Of a stretch of 27,038 nucleotides of DNA, positions 1 to 8,426 are shown in pieces (the stretch's first letter is position 1; every line of letters begins with the position of its first letter). Source of the stretch: Proteobacteria bacterium ST_bin14 (GTDB lineage Bacteria > Pseudomonadota > Alphaproteobacteria > Sphingomonadales > Sphingomonadaceae); NCBI GenBank assembly GCA_002083655.1, contig MSXR01000019.1:1-27038 (forward strand), written 5' to 3'. The notes below the pieces were generated by a model. It had not been told where the DNA came from. It ran no database searches and saw only the letters and a list, made by a program, of their open reading frames with translations. A program made the position numbers and the translations under genes.

Positions 1-60
1 CTTGCGGATGTCAGCGGGGAAGGTGATTGTGTCCAAAAGTGGCGTGACAGGCACAGACAT
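1..60 (-). CDS. dxs: 1-deoxy-D-xylulose-5-phosphate synthase, N-terminal fragment (cut by window edge)
   Basis: Only the first 20 codons lie in the window. Read on the minus strand from the ATG at 60, the peptide contains TPLLDTITFPADIRK, which matches the typical N-terminus of proteobacterial Dxs (TPLLDT...PADLRKL). Dxs condenses pyruvate and glyceraldehyde 3-phosphate in the first step of the MEP isoprenoid pathway, in the cytoplasm. A GGGA-type ribosome-binding site lies at 72-75, about 11 bases upstream, and a stronger AGGAGGG lies further away at 88-94. The gene is divergent from rsmE, so the roughly 120 bases between them should hold both promoters. The call rests on a short peptide, but the motif is distinctive. 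Confidence 0.75.
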   Translation of the reverse strand, partial: MSVPVTPLLDTITFPADIRK

Positions 61-177
61 GCGATAATGAATCCCTTGTTCAAGCGGCCCTCCTAATCGA
101 TTGGTGCGCAAAGGTGAACAGGCGGATTATCGCGCAGCTTGGTGACAGGCGCGCAGCGACAAGCTACCAATCCCGGC

Positions 178-930
178 ATGCCCGCCACCCCTGCCTGGCC
201 ACCCCAGTCCACCCCCCGCCTGTTTATTGATCAGCCTCTTGCGCCAGGCTCGGTTCGCATTGACGGTCCGCAAGCGCATTATCTGATCGCGGTAATGCGG
301 ATGAAGCTGGGTGATCCGGTGAAGCTGTTTGACGGCGTGACGGGTGAATGGCTGGCGGCCGCCGCGTCGATCGGCAAGCGCGACCTGATATTGGACGTCA
401 CCGATCAGCTGCGCCCGCGCGAACCAGTGCCCGACCTGTGGCTATGCGCTGCGCCGCTGAAAAAGGGGCGGATCGACTGGCTGATGGAAAAGGCGTGCGA
501 ACTCGGCGTCGACCGGGTGGTGCCGGTACTCACCCGGCGAACCGTGGTGGACCGGCTGAACCTTGAGCGGTTGCGCGCGCATATGATTGAGGCGGCTGAA
601 CAATGCGGACGCACCGCCGTGCCGTCGCTTGAGGAGCCAGTGAAGCTGCCTGCGCTGTTGAGAGAATGGCCGGGGGAGCGTGCCTTGTTCTTTGCCGATG
701 AAACAGGCGGGCTGCCAGCGTTTGCGGCAATGCGCGAACGGCCCGGCCCGGCCGCGATCCTGATCGGCCCTGAAGGCGGTTTCGACGATGATGAACGCAC
801 AGCGATCCGCGCGCTGCCCGGTGCCGTCGGTATCAGCCTTGGCCCGCGCATCCTGCGCGCCGACACCGCAGCGGCAGCAGCGCTCAGCCTTTGGATGGCG
901 GCCACAGGCGATTGGCAAGTGCCCCACTAG
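178..930 (+). CDS. rsmE: 16S rRNA m3U1498 methyltransferase RsmE
   Basis: RsmE methylates N3 of U1498 in 16S rRNA using S-adenosylmethionine. The 250-residue protein has the N-terminal PUA-like part (LFIDQPL...HYLIAVMRMKLGD, DGVTGEW). It also has the C-terminal SPOUT-fold signatures: KGRIDWLMEKACELGV, the AAEQCGR segment, LIGPEGGFDDDE and SLGPRILRADTA near the C-terminus, which form the knotted SAM site. I chose ATG 178 because the family normally begins just before the LFI/RLFI strand. An in-frame TTG at 139 would add 13 unconserved residues. It is divergent from dxs, and gshA begins 34 bases after its stop, so rsmE and gshA are probably co-transcribed. Length is normal for the family. Confidence 0.93.
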   Translation: MPATPAWPPQSTPRLFIDQPLAPGSVRIDGPQAHYLIAVMRMKLGDPVKLFDGVTGEWLAAAASIGKRDLILDVTDQLRPREPVPDLWLCAAPLKKGRIDWLMEKACELGVDRVVPVLTRRTVVDRLNLERLRAHMIEAAEQCGRTAVPSLEEPVKLPALLREWPGERALFFADETGGLPAFAAMRERPGPAAILIGPEGGFDDDERTAIRALPGAVGISLGPRILRADTAAAAALSLWMAATGDWQVPH

Positions 931-964
931 CGCTGCCCCCCCGCCAGCGCTAAAGGCGAAATCC

Positions 965-2338
965 ATGAGCACAAACACCGTTTTAAAGAGCAACGCGGCG
1001 GTGATTGAGCACCGCGACCAGCTGATCGCGAGCTTCGCCAAGGGCGAAAAGCCGCCCGAGCGCTGGCGCATCGGCACCGAACATGAAAAATTCGTCTATG
1101 CGCTGAACGATCACCGCGCGCCTTCATATGATGAAGTTGGCGGCATTCGCGACCTGTTGATGGCGCTGACTGAATTCGGCTGGACCCCGGTGCTGGAGGG
1201 CGGAAAGGTGATCGCGCTGAACGGCAGCGATGGCAGCGTCAGCCTGGAGCCCGCCGGTCAGTTTGAGCTGTCGGGCGCACCGCTCGAAAACCTGCACCAG
1301 ACCTGCGCCGAAACCGGGCGGCATCTGGAGCAGGTGCTGAAAATCGGTGAGCGATTCGGCATCGGCTTTCTGGGGATGGGCATGTGGCCCGACAAAACGC
1401 GCGCTGAGCTGCCCACCATGCCCAAGGGCCGTTATGTCATCATGCTGCGGCACATGCCGCGCGTTGGCAGCATGGGGCTGGACATGATGCTGCGCACTTG
1501 TACCATTCAGGTTAATCTCGACTATCAGTCTGAAGCCGATATGGTAAAAAAATTCCGCGTTGGCCTGGCGCTGCAGCCGCTCGCCACTGCGCTGTTTGCC
1601 AATTCGCCGTTTACCGAAGGCAAGCCCAACGGCATGCTGTCGTATCGCAGCCATATCTGGTCCGATACCGATCCAGCGCGCACCGGCATGCTGCCCTTTG
1701 TTTTCGAAGATGGCTTTGGCTATGAACGCTATGCCGATTACGCGCTCGATGTGCCGATGTATTTTGTCTATCGTGACGGGAAATATATCGATGCGGCCGG
1801 CCTCAGCTTTCGCGACTTTTTGAAGGGCGAGCTATCGGTATTGCCCGGCGAATTACCGACGACCGATGACTGGAATGATCATCTGTCCACCGCCTTTCCC
1901 GAAGTGCGCCTGAAAAGCTTCCTGGAAATGCGCGGTGCAGACGGTGGCCCGTGGAACCGCATCTGCGCGCTGCCTGCCTTCTGGGTGGGGCTGCTGTACG
2001 ATCAGGGTGCGCTCGACGCGGCTTGGGATCTCGTCAAGGGCTGGTCGATGGAGCAGCGCGAGCTGCTGCGATCATCAGTGCCCAAGCTGGCGCTTGATGC
2101 CCCGCTGCCCGGCGGCGGTACGTTGCGCGACATTGCGGGGCAGGTGCTTGATATCTCGCACGCCGGGCTGACGGCACGCGCGCGGCTCGATGCCGGGGGC
2201 AGCAACGAAACCGGCTTCCTTGATCCGCTGCGGGAAATCGTCAGGACGGGCAAAGTGCCAGCACAAACCCTGCTCGACCGGTATCACGGCGCGTGGAACG
2301 GCGATGTCAGTAAGATTTACGAGGAAATGCGGTTCTGA
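965..2338 (+). CDS. gshA: Glutamate-cysteine ligase (plant/alphaproteobacterial type)
   Basis: This enzyme performs the ATP-dependent first step of glutathione synthesis, joining L-glutamate and L-cysteine to gamma-glutamylcysteine in the cytoplasm. The 457-residue protein shows hallmarks of the GCS2/plant-type family: RIGTEHEKFVY near residue 40, GSVSLEPAGQFELSGAP (substrate and metal-binding strand), the MLRTCTIQVNLDY segment, ANSPFTEGKPNG, and the conserved MYFVYRDGKYI and EVRLKSFLEMRGADGGP blocks. ATG 965 is preceded by an AAAGGCGA ribosome-binding site; the open frame continues upstream into rsmE but has no family homology there. The 3' end overlaps the convergent methyltransferase-like gene by 22 bases. 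No regulatory element is evident in the 34-base gap after rsmE. Confidence 0.95.
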   Translation: MSTNTVLKSNAAVIEHRDQLIASFAKGEKPPERWRIGTEHEKFVYALNDHRAPSYDEVGGIRDLLMALTEFGWTPVLEGGKVIALNGSDGSVSLEPAGQFELSGAPLENLHQTCAETGRHLEQVLKIGERFGIGFLGMGMWPDKTRAELPTMPKGRYVIMLRHMPRVGSMGLDMMLRTCTIQVNLDYQSEADMVKKFRVGLALQPLATALFANSPFTEGKPNGMLSYRSHIWSDTDPARTGMLPFVFEDGFGYERYADYALDVPMYFVYRDGKYIDAAGLSFRDFLKGELSVLPGELPTTDDWNDHLSTAFPEVRLKSFLEMRGADGGPWNRICALPAFWVGLLYDQGALDAAWDLVKGWSMEQRELLRSSVPKLALDAPLPGGGTLRDIAGQVLDISHAGLTARARLDAGGSNETGFLDPLREIVRTGKVPAQTLLDRYHGAWNGDVSKIYEEMRF

Positions 2339-3642
2339 TCGCCCGCTGGCGTTCGCCCCGCCACCCAGGCAAAAAAGCGCGGGACCGGACCGTTGCGGTC
2401 CATCCACGCTGAATAGGCCTGGTAATCGGGGTCAGCCCCAAGGTGCTTTTCCTCGGTAAGGGCGCGCCAGTAATACACGCCGGAAACCAGCGCCATCAGG
2501 ATCGTCGCGCGCGCCGCATCGGCAAGGCTGCCGGTGCTAAGCACTGGAATCGTCGCAATCCACCAGAACAGGTTTTTCGACAGATAGGCCGGGTGGCGGG
2601 ACCAGGCATAGGGGCCGTGCGTCAGGATGCCGCGGTGGGTGAGGTTCGAAAAGCGCAAGCCGAATGCCATGGTCGACCACGCATAAATCGCCGTCAGCCC
2701 CACCAGCACCGCGCCCGTGATCGCCAGCAACACCGGGTGCCCTGCAAACCAATGTATCCAATCCGATGTGCCAGGATGGTAATCGAGCGGCCCGCCATTG
2801 CCCATCAGCGTAAACGGCGGATAGCAAATCAGCGCTGCCATCCACGCCTGCGCATAAGGATTGGCGCTGCGGATATGCGCGTCGAGCGGGCGCATGGTGA
2901 GGACATAGCCCACTGTCGCAAACCCCACATCAATCACAAACATGAACGTGATCAGCCAATTCGCCAGCGCCACCGGATTGTTCAGCACCACCCCCCAATC
3001 GGCACGGATGAACTCACCAAAGCCGGGCGGCACGATGGCCAGCATGAACGCGAGGAAAAACGCCTTCACGCCCCAGCTGCGCAAATGGGCATAGATTGCT
3101 TCGGGATCGACCTTGCCCGTGCCCATCAGCCAGGTGCCGAGCGCCCAGGCGCCATCGCGCGGATCCACCAGCTTTCGATCAAGCCAGATGACATACGGAA
3201 TCGACGCCACGAACAATATCGGCGCCACTCCGCCAAACACCCACATCGCAAAGGGATAGCCACCCCATTGGTTCGTCCAGTAAAAGCGAAACGTGCCATA
3301 GATGAGCGCGATGCCCGCCCATGTCGCCCATAGCCCTGCAAGCTTGGTCAGGCTGATGTCGATCGTGTCACGCCACGGGGTTTGCTGCGCCCAATCAATG
3401 CCGGTGCTGGCGCGCCGATGCACCTTATCCACCACCACCGACCAGACCACCATCGGCACGCCGCAGGCGGCCACGTTGACCAAAGCGGCATGCGAGCCAT
3501 CAAAGTGAAAATAGCGCGCAATCGCGACCCAGATCAGCAACCCCGCCAGCCCGGCAAGCCCCACACCTGTGCTGACAGCAGAAACAGGGCGCGGATCAGG
3601 CGCGGTCGCGGCGGCGCGGGCTAGGGCTGGATCGTGCAACAT
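2317..3642 (-). CDS. Isoprenylcysteine carboxyl methyltransferase (ICMT/PEMT)-like integral membrane protein
   Basis: This is a multi-spanning membrane protein of 441 residues with many hydrophobic helices (for example residues 26-43, 100-118, 133-153, 193-206, 226-248, 303-322, 355-369). The C-terminal third carries the SAM-binding signature of the ICMT/PEMT superfamily: GPYAWSRHPAYLSKN (residues 343-357, with the RHP core), then an EEKHLGADPDYQAY motif (397-410) that matches the EE...Y..Y end motif. Bacterial members are common, but their substrates (lipid, thiol or other) are mostly unknown, so none is assigned. The start is uncertain: ATG 3642 (MLHDPAL) is chosen, but ATG 3687 is in frame and neither has a strong ribosome-binding site. 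The open frame runs much further upstream, antisense to the DUF2147 gene, and that part is not credible as protein. It is convergent with gshA. Confidence 0.75.
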   Translation of the reverse strand: MLHDPALARAAATAPDPRPVSAVSTGVGLAGLAGLLIWVAIARYFHFDGSHAALVNVAACGVPMVVWSVVVDKVHRRASTGIDWAQQTPWRDTIDISLTKLAGLWATWAGIALIYGTFRFYWTNQWGGYPFAMWVFGGVAPILFVASIPYVIWLDRKLVDPRDGAWALGTWLMGTGKVDPEAIYAHLRSWGVKAFFLAFMLAIVPPGFGEFIRADWGVVLNNPVALANWLITFMFVIDVGFATVGYVLTMRPLDAHIRSANPYAQAWMAALICYPPFTLMGNGGPLDYHPGTSDWIHWFAGHPVLLAITGAVLVGLTAIYAWSTMAFGLRFSNLTHRGILTHGPYAWSRHPAYLSKNLFWWIATIPVLSTGSLADAARATILMALVSGVYYWRALTEEKHLGADPDYQAYSAWMDRNGPVPRFFAWVAGRTPAGDQNRISS

Positions 3643-3710
3643 CGCGCAACCCAATACGCCCCGAATGGTAAGCAACCGGTGAAGCATATCGCCCGAATAC
3701 AGTGCTTGCG

Positions 3711-3750
3711 GGGTGCCATTTGGGCCTGCCGGGTGCCATTTGGGGTTGCC
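3711..3750. repeat. Two tandem 20-bp direct repeats in a divergent intergenic region
   Basis: The 20-base unit beginning GGGTGCCATTTGGG occurs at 3711-3730 and again at 3731-3750 with two mismatches. It lies between the divergent methyltransferase-like gene and the DUF2147 gene, where promoters or operators are expected. It could equally be a replication-slippage duplication. Confidence 0.8.
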
Positions 3751-3802
3751 GCGCGTTATGGGGCTGGAAAACGCAGGATCGGTTCTGGGTGAAGGACGAA
3801 CG

Positions 3803-4192
3803 ATGATGACAATGATCATGGCCATCGCGGCGATGCTGAGCGCGCCTGCGGCGACGACAATCCTGCCCGGCACCTGGGCCAATCCGTCAAAAAGCGTGCA
3901 TGTCGCGTTCAAACCGTGCGGCAAGGCCATGTGCGGCACGATCATCTGGGCGAATGACAAGGCCAAGGCAGATGCCAAACGCGGCGGCACCAGCAAGCTG
4001 ATTGGTGCGGTGCTGTTCGAAGATTTTGTGGCAGATGGCAAAGCGCGTTGGCGCGGCGCAGTGTTCATTGCCGATATTGGCCAGCGGGTTTCGGGCACGA
4101 TCACGCAGCAAAACCCCCGGACGATCATTGGCGAAGGATGCCTGATCGCTGGACTTGGGTGCAAATCACAACGCTGGTCGCGGATCAAATAA
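3803..4192 (+). CDS. DUF2147 family secreted protein (first copy)
   Basis: This is a 129-residue protein with an N-terminal hydrophobic signal segment (MMTMIMAIAAMLSAPAATT) followed by the DUF2147 core: GTWANPSKSVHVAFKPCGKAMCG with the paired cysteines of the CG..xCG motif, then the IIWAND strand and a C-terminal GCL...GCKSQRW strand. DUF2147 proteins are small periplasmic or secreted beta-barrel-like proteins, typically of unknown function. ATG 3803 was chosen because GAAGGA lies 6 bases upstream; an ATG three bases later is equally possible. It is transcribed away from the methyltransferase-like gene, with the 20-bp tandem repeat just upstream. A second family member lies at 11819-12232 on the other strand. 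Confidence 0.8.
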   Translation: MMTMIMAIAAMLSAPAATTILPGTWANPSKSVHVAFKPCGKAMCGTIIWANDKAKADAKRGGTSKLIGAVLFEDFVADGKARWRGAVFIADIGQRVSGTITQQNPRTIIGEGCLIAGLGCKSQRWSRIK

Positions 4193-4296
4193 TCCCCGCT
4201 GCTGCACCCGGCGACGCGCATCGCAAACCGCTCTTCCCGGCAGGCATTTAGCTGCTAGACATTGCCCCATAATCAAGACGTGTGGGGAGTGTTCGG

Positions 4297-7200
4297 GTGA
4301 AAAAGGCAAACGCGGTTCGGATGATGTCGGCTGTCAGCATGTTGTTGGCATCAACAGCGGTCATGGCACAAACGGCGGCCCCCGCCCCTGCTCCTGCAGC
4401 TACTGGTGATGCAGCCAAGCCTGCCAAGCCGAAATGGGATGTGAACGCACCCCCCGGCATGACAACACGGCAGGTGCCAATCGACGTCACCGAGGGCAGC
4501 TGGATGAACGTTGACGTTTCGCCCGATGGCAAGATGATCGCGTTTGATCTGCTGGGTGACGTCTATACCATGCCCATCGCGGGCGGCACGCCGACGCGCA
4601 TTGCAGATGGCCTCGCCTATGAACAACAGCCGCGCTTTTCCCCCGATGGCAAGCGGATTGCGTTCGTGTCTGACCGGGCCGGAGGCGATAATATCTGGCT
4701 GATGAATGTCGACGGATCGGATAAGCGCCAGCTGTCCAAGGAAGATTTCCGCCTGCTCAACCAGCCAAGCTGGAGCCCCGACGGGCGCTTCATTACCGCC
4801 AAGAAGCATTTCACCACCCAGCGTTCGCTCGGCACCGGCGAAGTCTGGCTGTACCATGTATCGGGCGGCGGCGGCGTGCCGCTTGTCAAGCGCGCCAGCG
4901 AGCAACTGCAAAAGGAACTTGGCGAGCCCATTTTCGCGCCCGATGGCAAGGGCATTTACTACACGCGCAACATTACCCCCGGCCCAATCTTTGAATATGC
5001 GCAGAATTCGAACACCGATCTGTTCCACATCGAACGCTATGATCTCGACAGCGGCGAGGTAATGACGGTGGCCAGCGGGGCGGGCGGATCAGTGCGCCCC
5101 ACGCCGTCACCCGATGGCAAAATGATCGCGTTTGTTCGCCGCGAACGGACAAAATCAAAGCTGTATGTAAAGGACCTCACCTCTGGTGAGGAGCGCAAGA
5201 TTTATGACGCGCTCGACCAGGACGTGCAGGAAACCTGGGCGGTCACCGGCGTGTACCCCAATATGGCATGGACGCCCGACAGCAAGGGGCTGGTGTTCTG
5301 GGCAGGCGGCAAAATCCGCCGCGTGGGCGCAGACGGGGCGGGCGCTGTGGAAATCCCCTTCCGCGTCAACGATACCCGCGTCGTCATTGACGCCACCCAT
5401 CCCGTGGTCGACGTTGCCCCCGCCAGCTTTGCCACCAAAATGCCCCGCTGGGCGCAGGTATCGCCCGATGGCAAATCGGTGGTATTCGAAACGCTCGGCA
5501 AATTGTGGACCAAACCCATGGCTGGCGGCGCGGCCAAGCGGCTGACCAGTGACAAGGGCGACGGGTTTGAATTATGGCCAAGCTGGTCGCGCGACGGGCG
5601 GAGCATTGTGTTTGTTGGCTGGACTGATGCCAAGCTGGGCACGATCCGCACCATCGCTGCCACCGGCGGCGCGGCGCGCGATGTGACGTCGCAGCCCGGC
5701 CATTATGCCCGGCCACATTTCTCTCCCGACGGCAAAACAATCGTGTTCGAACGCGGCAGCGGCGGTGGACTAACCGATGATCGCTGGGGCGAAAACCCCG
5801 GCACCTACCGGGTTGCGGCCGGCGGCGGCGCGGTTTCGCTGGTCAGCAAAAATGGCGGCGCACCGCAGTTCGGCGCCGCCAATAATCGCATTTTCATGAT
5901 CGGCAATGACAAGGGCAAGCGCCAGTTGTTCAGCACCGACCTGTCGGGCGAGGCCAAGCGGGTGCACACCACGGGCGAACTGGTGAACGACTATATCGTT
6001 TCTCCCGATGGCGGGTACGTCGCGTTCCGGCAGAATTATCAGGCGTTCGTGATGCCGCTGTTGCCCGGCACACAGGATGTGGCAGCGGACCAAAAGGGCA
6101 GCGCGCTGCCTGTCACGCGGATCAGTGGCGACGGTGCCGATTTCATCCACTGGTCGAACGACGGCAAGCAAGTGCATTGGAGCCTGGGCGCGACATTGTT
6201 CACCGCCGAAACCGCCAAGCTGTTCGCCACCGCACCGATGGGCGCGGATGCACCCAAATTCGCCGCACCGACCGCTGGGCTTTCCCTGTCGATGGACATC
6301 GCGGCTGCCAAGCCAACCGGCACCGTTGCGCTGAGCGGTGCAAGGATCGTGACGATGGCCAACAAGGCCGGGGGCATCATCGATGACGGCGTAATCGTCA
6401 TCACCGGCGACCGCATTACCGCGATCGGCAAGGCAGGCACCGTGGCCATTCCCGCTGGCGCAAAGACGATTGATGTTGCGGGAAAAACGATCATCCCCGG
6501 GCTGGTTGATGCGCACGCGCACGGGCCGCAAGGCGATGATGAGCTGGTGCCCCAGCAAAATTGGTCCTCCATCGCCAATCTGGCGTTCGGCACCACAACG
6601 ATCCACGACCCTTCATCCCGCGCTTCTGAGATTTTCGTCGCGTCCGAAATGCAGCGCGCGGGCAAAATCCTCGCCCCGCGCATCTTCTCCACCGGCGAAA
6701 TCATCTACGGCGCGAAATCGCCCGACGTGTTCGCCGATATCAGCGTGTATGAAGACGCGCTCGCCAATGTCCGCCGCTTGAAGGCAGAGGGCGCGCATTC
6801 GGTGAAAAACTACAACCAGCCGCGCCGCGAACAACGCCAGATGGTCGTCAAGGCAGCGCAGGCGGAGGGCATGGAGGTCGTGCCGGAAGGTGGCTCGCTG
6901 TATAATATGGATCTGACGTTGATCCAGGACGGCAATTCGACGGTTGAACATAATGTCCCGCTCGATGTGTTTTACGCCGATCTGATCAGCCTGTGGACGC
7001 AGACCAAAACCAACTACACGCCCACCCTGGTCGTCACCTATGGCGGCCCGGCGGGTGATCCCTATTGGCGCGCGCATACCGATGTGTGGAAGCACCCGCT
7101 GCTCACCAAGCACGTCCCGCCCGCCCTGCTCGCTGCGCAAAATGCCCGCCGCGTCCTCGCGCCAGAGGAGGATTATGTCGATGCCGCCAGCGCGCGCGAA

Positions 7201-7629
7201 TCGAAAAAGCTGGCTGACAAGGGCGTGCAGGTGTCCATCGGCGCGCATGGCCAACAATCGGGCCTGGGATCGCATTGGGAGATTTGGTCGTTCGTGCGCG
7301 GCGGGTGGAGCCCCGTCGAGGCACTGGCCGCCGGCACGATCATGCCCGCCACCTCGCTTGGCTATGCCAAGGATGTCGGCTCGCTGGAGGTGGGCAAGCT
7401 GGCCGATCTGGTCGTGCTCGATGCCGATCCCACCGTCGATATCCGCAACACAGAAAAGATCAGCCGGGTGATGCTGGGCGGGCGGATGTATGATCCCGCG
7501 ACGATGGATGAGGTCGACACCGGCACCACCAAACGCGCACCCTATTGGTGGCAAAGTGCCGGCACGGCGAGCGCGGGTGGCCGCGCCAGCATTGGCCATG
7601 GCCCCGGCGGGGGAGAGGGCCACGATTGA
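4297..7629 (+). CDS. Exported amidohydrolase with N-terminal TolB-like beta-propeller
   Basis: This 1110-residue protein has a signal peptide (KK-rich start, hydrophobic segment ending VMA/QT). The N-terminal half contains repeated PD40/WD40-like blades such as FSPDGKRIAFVSD, WSPDGRF, PSPDGKMIAFVRR, VSPDGKSVVFET and FSPDGKTIVFERG, forming a TolB-like propeller. From about residue 690 it is an amidohydrolase: a beta-sandwich strand (GARIVTM), the metal-binding DAHAH at 738-742, a VKNYN strand that probably supplies the bridging lysine, a VEHN segment, and the C-terminal EVGKLADLVVLDADP. This fusion is common among periplasmic hydrolases of sphingomonads and Bacteroidetes; the substrate is unknown, with peptides or cyclic imides possible. 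GTG 4297 is preferred because GGGGAG lies 7 bases upstream and it gives a clean signal peptide; GTG 4282 and ATG 4321 are alternatives. Confidence 0.85.
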   Translation: MKKANAVRMMSAVSMLLASTAVMAQTAAPAPAPAATGDAAKPAKPKWDVNAPPGMTTRQVPIDVTEGSWMNVDVSPDGKMIAFDLLGDVYTMPIAGGTPTRIADGLAYEQQPRFSPDGKRIAFVSDRAGGDNIWLMNVDGSDKRQLSKEDFRLLNQPSWSPDGRFITAKKHFTTQRSLGTGEVWLYHVSGGGGVPLVKRASEQLQKELGEPIFAPDGKGIYYTRNITPGPIFEYAQNSNTDLFHIERYDLDSGEVMTVASGAGGSVRPTPSPDGKMIAFVRRERTKSKLYVKDLTSGEERKIYDALDQDVQETWAVTGVYPNMAWTPDSKGLVFWAGGKIRRVGADGAGAVEIPFRVNDTRVVIDATHPVVDVAPASFATKMPRWAQVSPDGKSVVFETLGKLWTKPMAGGAAKRLTSDKGDGFELWPSWSRDGRSIVFVGWTDAKLGTIRTIAATGGAARDVTSQPGHYARPHFSPDGKTIVFERGSGGGLTDDRWGENPGTYRVAAGGGAVSLVSKNGGAPQFGAANNRIFMIGNDKGKRQLFSTDLSGEAKRVHTTGELVNDYIVSPDGGYVAFRQNYQAFVMPLLPGTQDVAADQKGSALPVTRISGDGADFIHWSNDGKQVHWSLGATLFTAETAKLFATAPMGADAPKFAAPTAGLSLSMDIAAAKPTGTVALSGARIVTMANKAGGIIDDGVIVITGDRITAIGKAGTVAIPAGAKTIDVAGKTIIPGLVDAHAHGPQGDDELVPQQNWSSIANLAFGTTTIHDPSSRASEIFVASEMQRAGKILAPRIFSTGEIIYGAKSPDVFADISVYEDALANVRRLKAEGAHSVKNYNQPRREQRQMVVKAAQAEGMEVVPEGGSLYNMDLTLIQDGNSTVEHNVPLDVFYADLISLWTQTKTNYTPTLVVTYGGPAGDPYWRAHTDVWKHPLLTKHVPPALLAAQNARRVLAPEEDYVDAASARESKKLADKGVQVSIGAHGQQSGLGSHWEIWSFVRGGWSPVEALAAGTIMPATSLGYAKDVGSLEVGKLADLVVLDADPTVDIRNTEKISRVMLGGRMYDPATMDEVDTGTTKRAPYWWQSAGTASAGGRASIGHGPGGGEGHD

Positions 7630-7701
7630 CCGGATCGCCGCTTCGCTTCACGCAAGCAGTTGACCATGAGCGCCCCGATGTGGCAGGCGCGCGGTGGCCA
7701 T

Positions 7702-7775
7702 GCGGGTATAGTACAATGGTAGTACAGCAGCCTTCCAAGCTGAATACACGGGTTCGATTCCCGTTACCCGCTCCA
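7702..7775 (+). tRNA. tRNA-Gly (anticodon TCC)
   Basis: The sequence folds as a cloverleaf. The acceptor arm GCGGGTA (7702-7708) pairs with TACCCGC (7765-7771), followed by T and an encoded CCA (7773-7775). The D-stem GTAC/GTAC closes on AATGGTA. The anticodon loop is CTTCCAA, giving TCC, and the T-arm is ACGGG-TTCGATT-CCCGT. The anticodon reads GGA and GGG glycine codons. It lies 72 bases after the amidohydrolase and only 21 bases before mtnB, with no visible terminator between, so read-through into the methionine-salvage operon is possible. A TTGACC at 7660-7665 might be a -35 element, but no convincing -10 follows. Confidence 0.97.
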
Positions 7776-7796
7776 CTTTTCATACCGGAACCCTGA

Positions 7797-8426
7797 ATGA
7801 CCGCAGCGACCCTGGCCGAGGCGAAGGTGCAGATTATTGCCGCCGGCCGCTGGCTGGATGGCAAGGGCTGGGCCCCGGCCACCGCCGGCAATTATTCGAT
7901 GCGGGTCGCCGATGGCCGCTTCGCCATCACCGTATCGGGCTGGCACAAGGGGCGGTTGACCGATTTCGGGGTGATGACGGTGGATGCCGAAGGGCGGTCG
8001 CTTGATGGCAAGAAACCATCCGCCGAAACCGCGCTGCACATGGCGCTCTATGCGCGGTTTCCCGAGGTGAATGCGGTGCTGCACAGCCATTCGCCCGAAG
8101 CGGTCGGGATGAGCCGGGCCTATCGCAAAGCAACGCATTACAAGCTGGCTGGCCATGAAATGCTGAAAGTGCTTCCGGGCTTTACCACGCACGAAGCCGT
8201 GTTCGCGCTGCCGATTGTCGATAACAGTCAGGACATGGGCGACATTTTGGCCGCACTGGAACCGGCGATGCTGGCCGAATCGCCGCCGCCCGCCTATCTT
8301 ATCCGCAGTCACGGCCTCTATGGCTGGGGCCGCGACATGGCCGAGGCCGAACGCGTGATCGAAGGCGTCGAATGGATGATCGCCGCCGAACTCGCCGAGG
8401 CGCGTTTCCGGGAGAGCATGAGATGA
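7797..8426 (+). CDS. mtnB: Methylthioribulose-1-phosphate dehydratase
   Basis: MtnB is a zinc-dependent class II aldolase-fold enzyme. It dehydrates 5-methylthioribulose 1-phosphate to 2,3-diketo-5-methylthiopentyl-1-phosphate in methionine salvage. The 209-residue protein shows GWAPATAGNYSMR near residue 30, SGWHKGRL, a glutamate in PSAET (E77), the zinc ligands HSHS (96-99) and a second histidine in IRSHGLYGWGRD near residue 175, all typical of MtnB. It begins 21 bases after the tRNA-Gly CCA end, and its stop overlaps the mtnD start in an ATGA arrangement, indicating translational coupling. Length is normal for the family. Confidence 0.94.
   Translation: MTAATLAEAKVQIIAAGRWLDGKGWAPATAGNYSMRVADGRFAITVSGWHKGRLTDFGVMTVDAEGRSLDGKKPSAETALHMALYARFPEVNAVLHSHSPEAVGMSRAYRKATHYKLAGHEMLKVLPGFTTHEAVFALPIVDNSQDMGDILAALEPAMLAESPPPAYLIRSHGLYGWGRDMAEAERVIEGVEWMIAAELAEARFRESMR

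Noticed and set aside
2443..3333. 296-codon plus-strand frame inside the methyltransferase-like gene
   Set aside because: It is rich in Arg, His and Gln with no domain, as expected of the antisense of a GC-rich membrane gene.
3643..4221. Long upstream extension of the methyltransferase-like open frame on the minus strand
   Set aside because: It is antisense to the DUF2147 gene, lacks family homology, and the membrane protein has plausible starts at 3642 or 3687.
7626..7701. Promoter of tRNA-Gly from TTGACC hexamers at 7626 and 7660
   Set aside because: No acceptable -10 element lies at the right distance from either.
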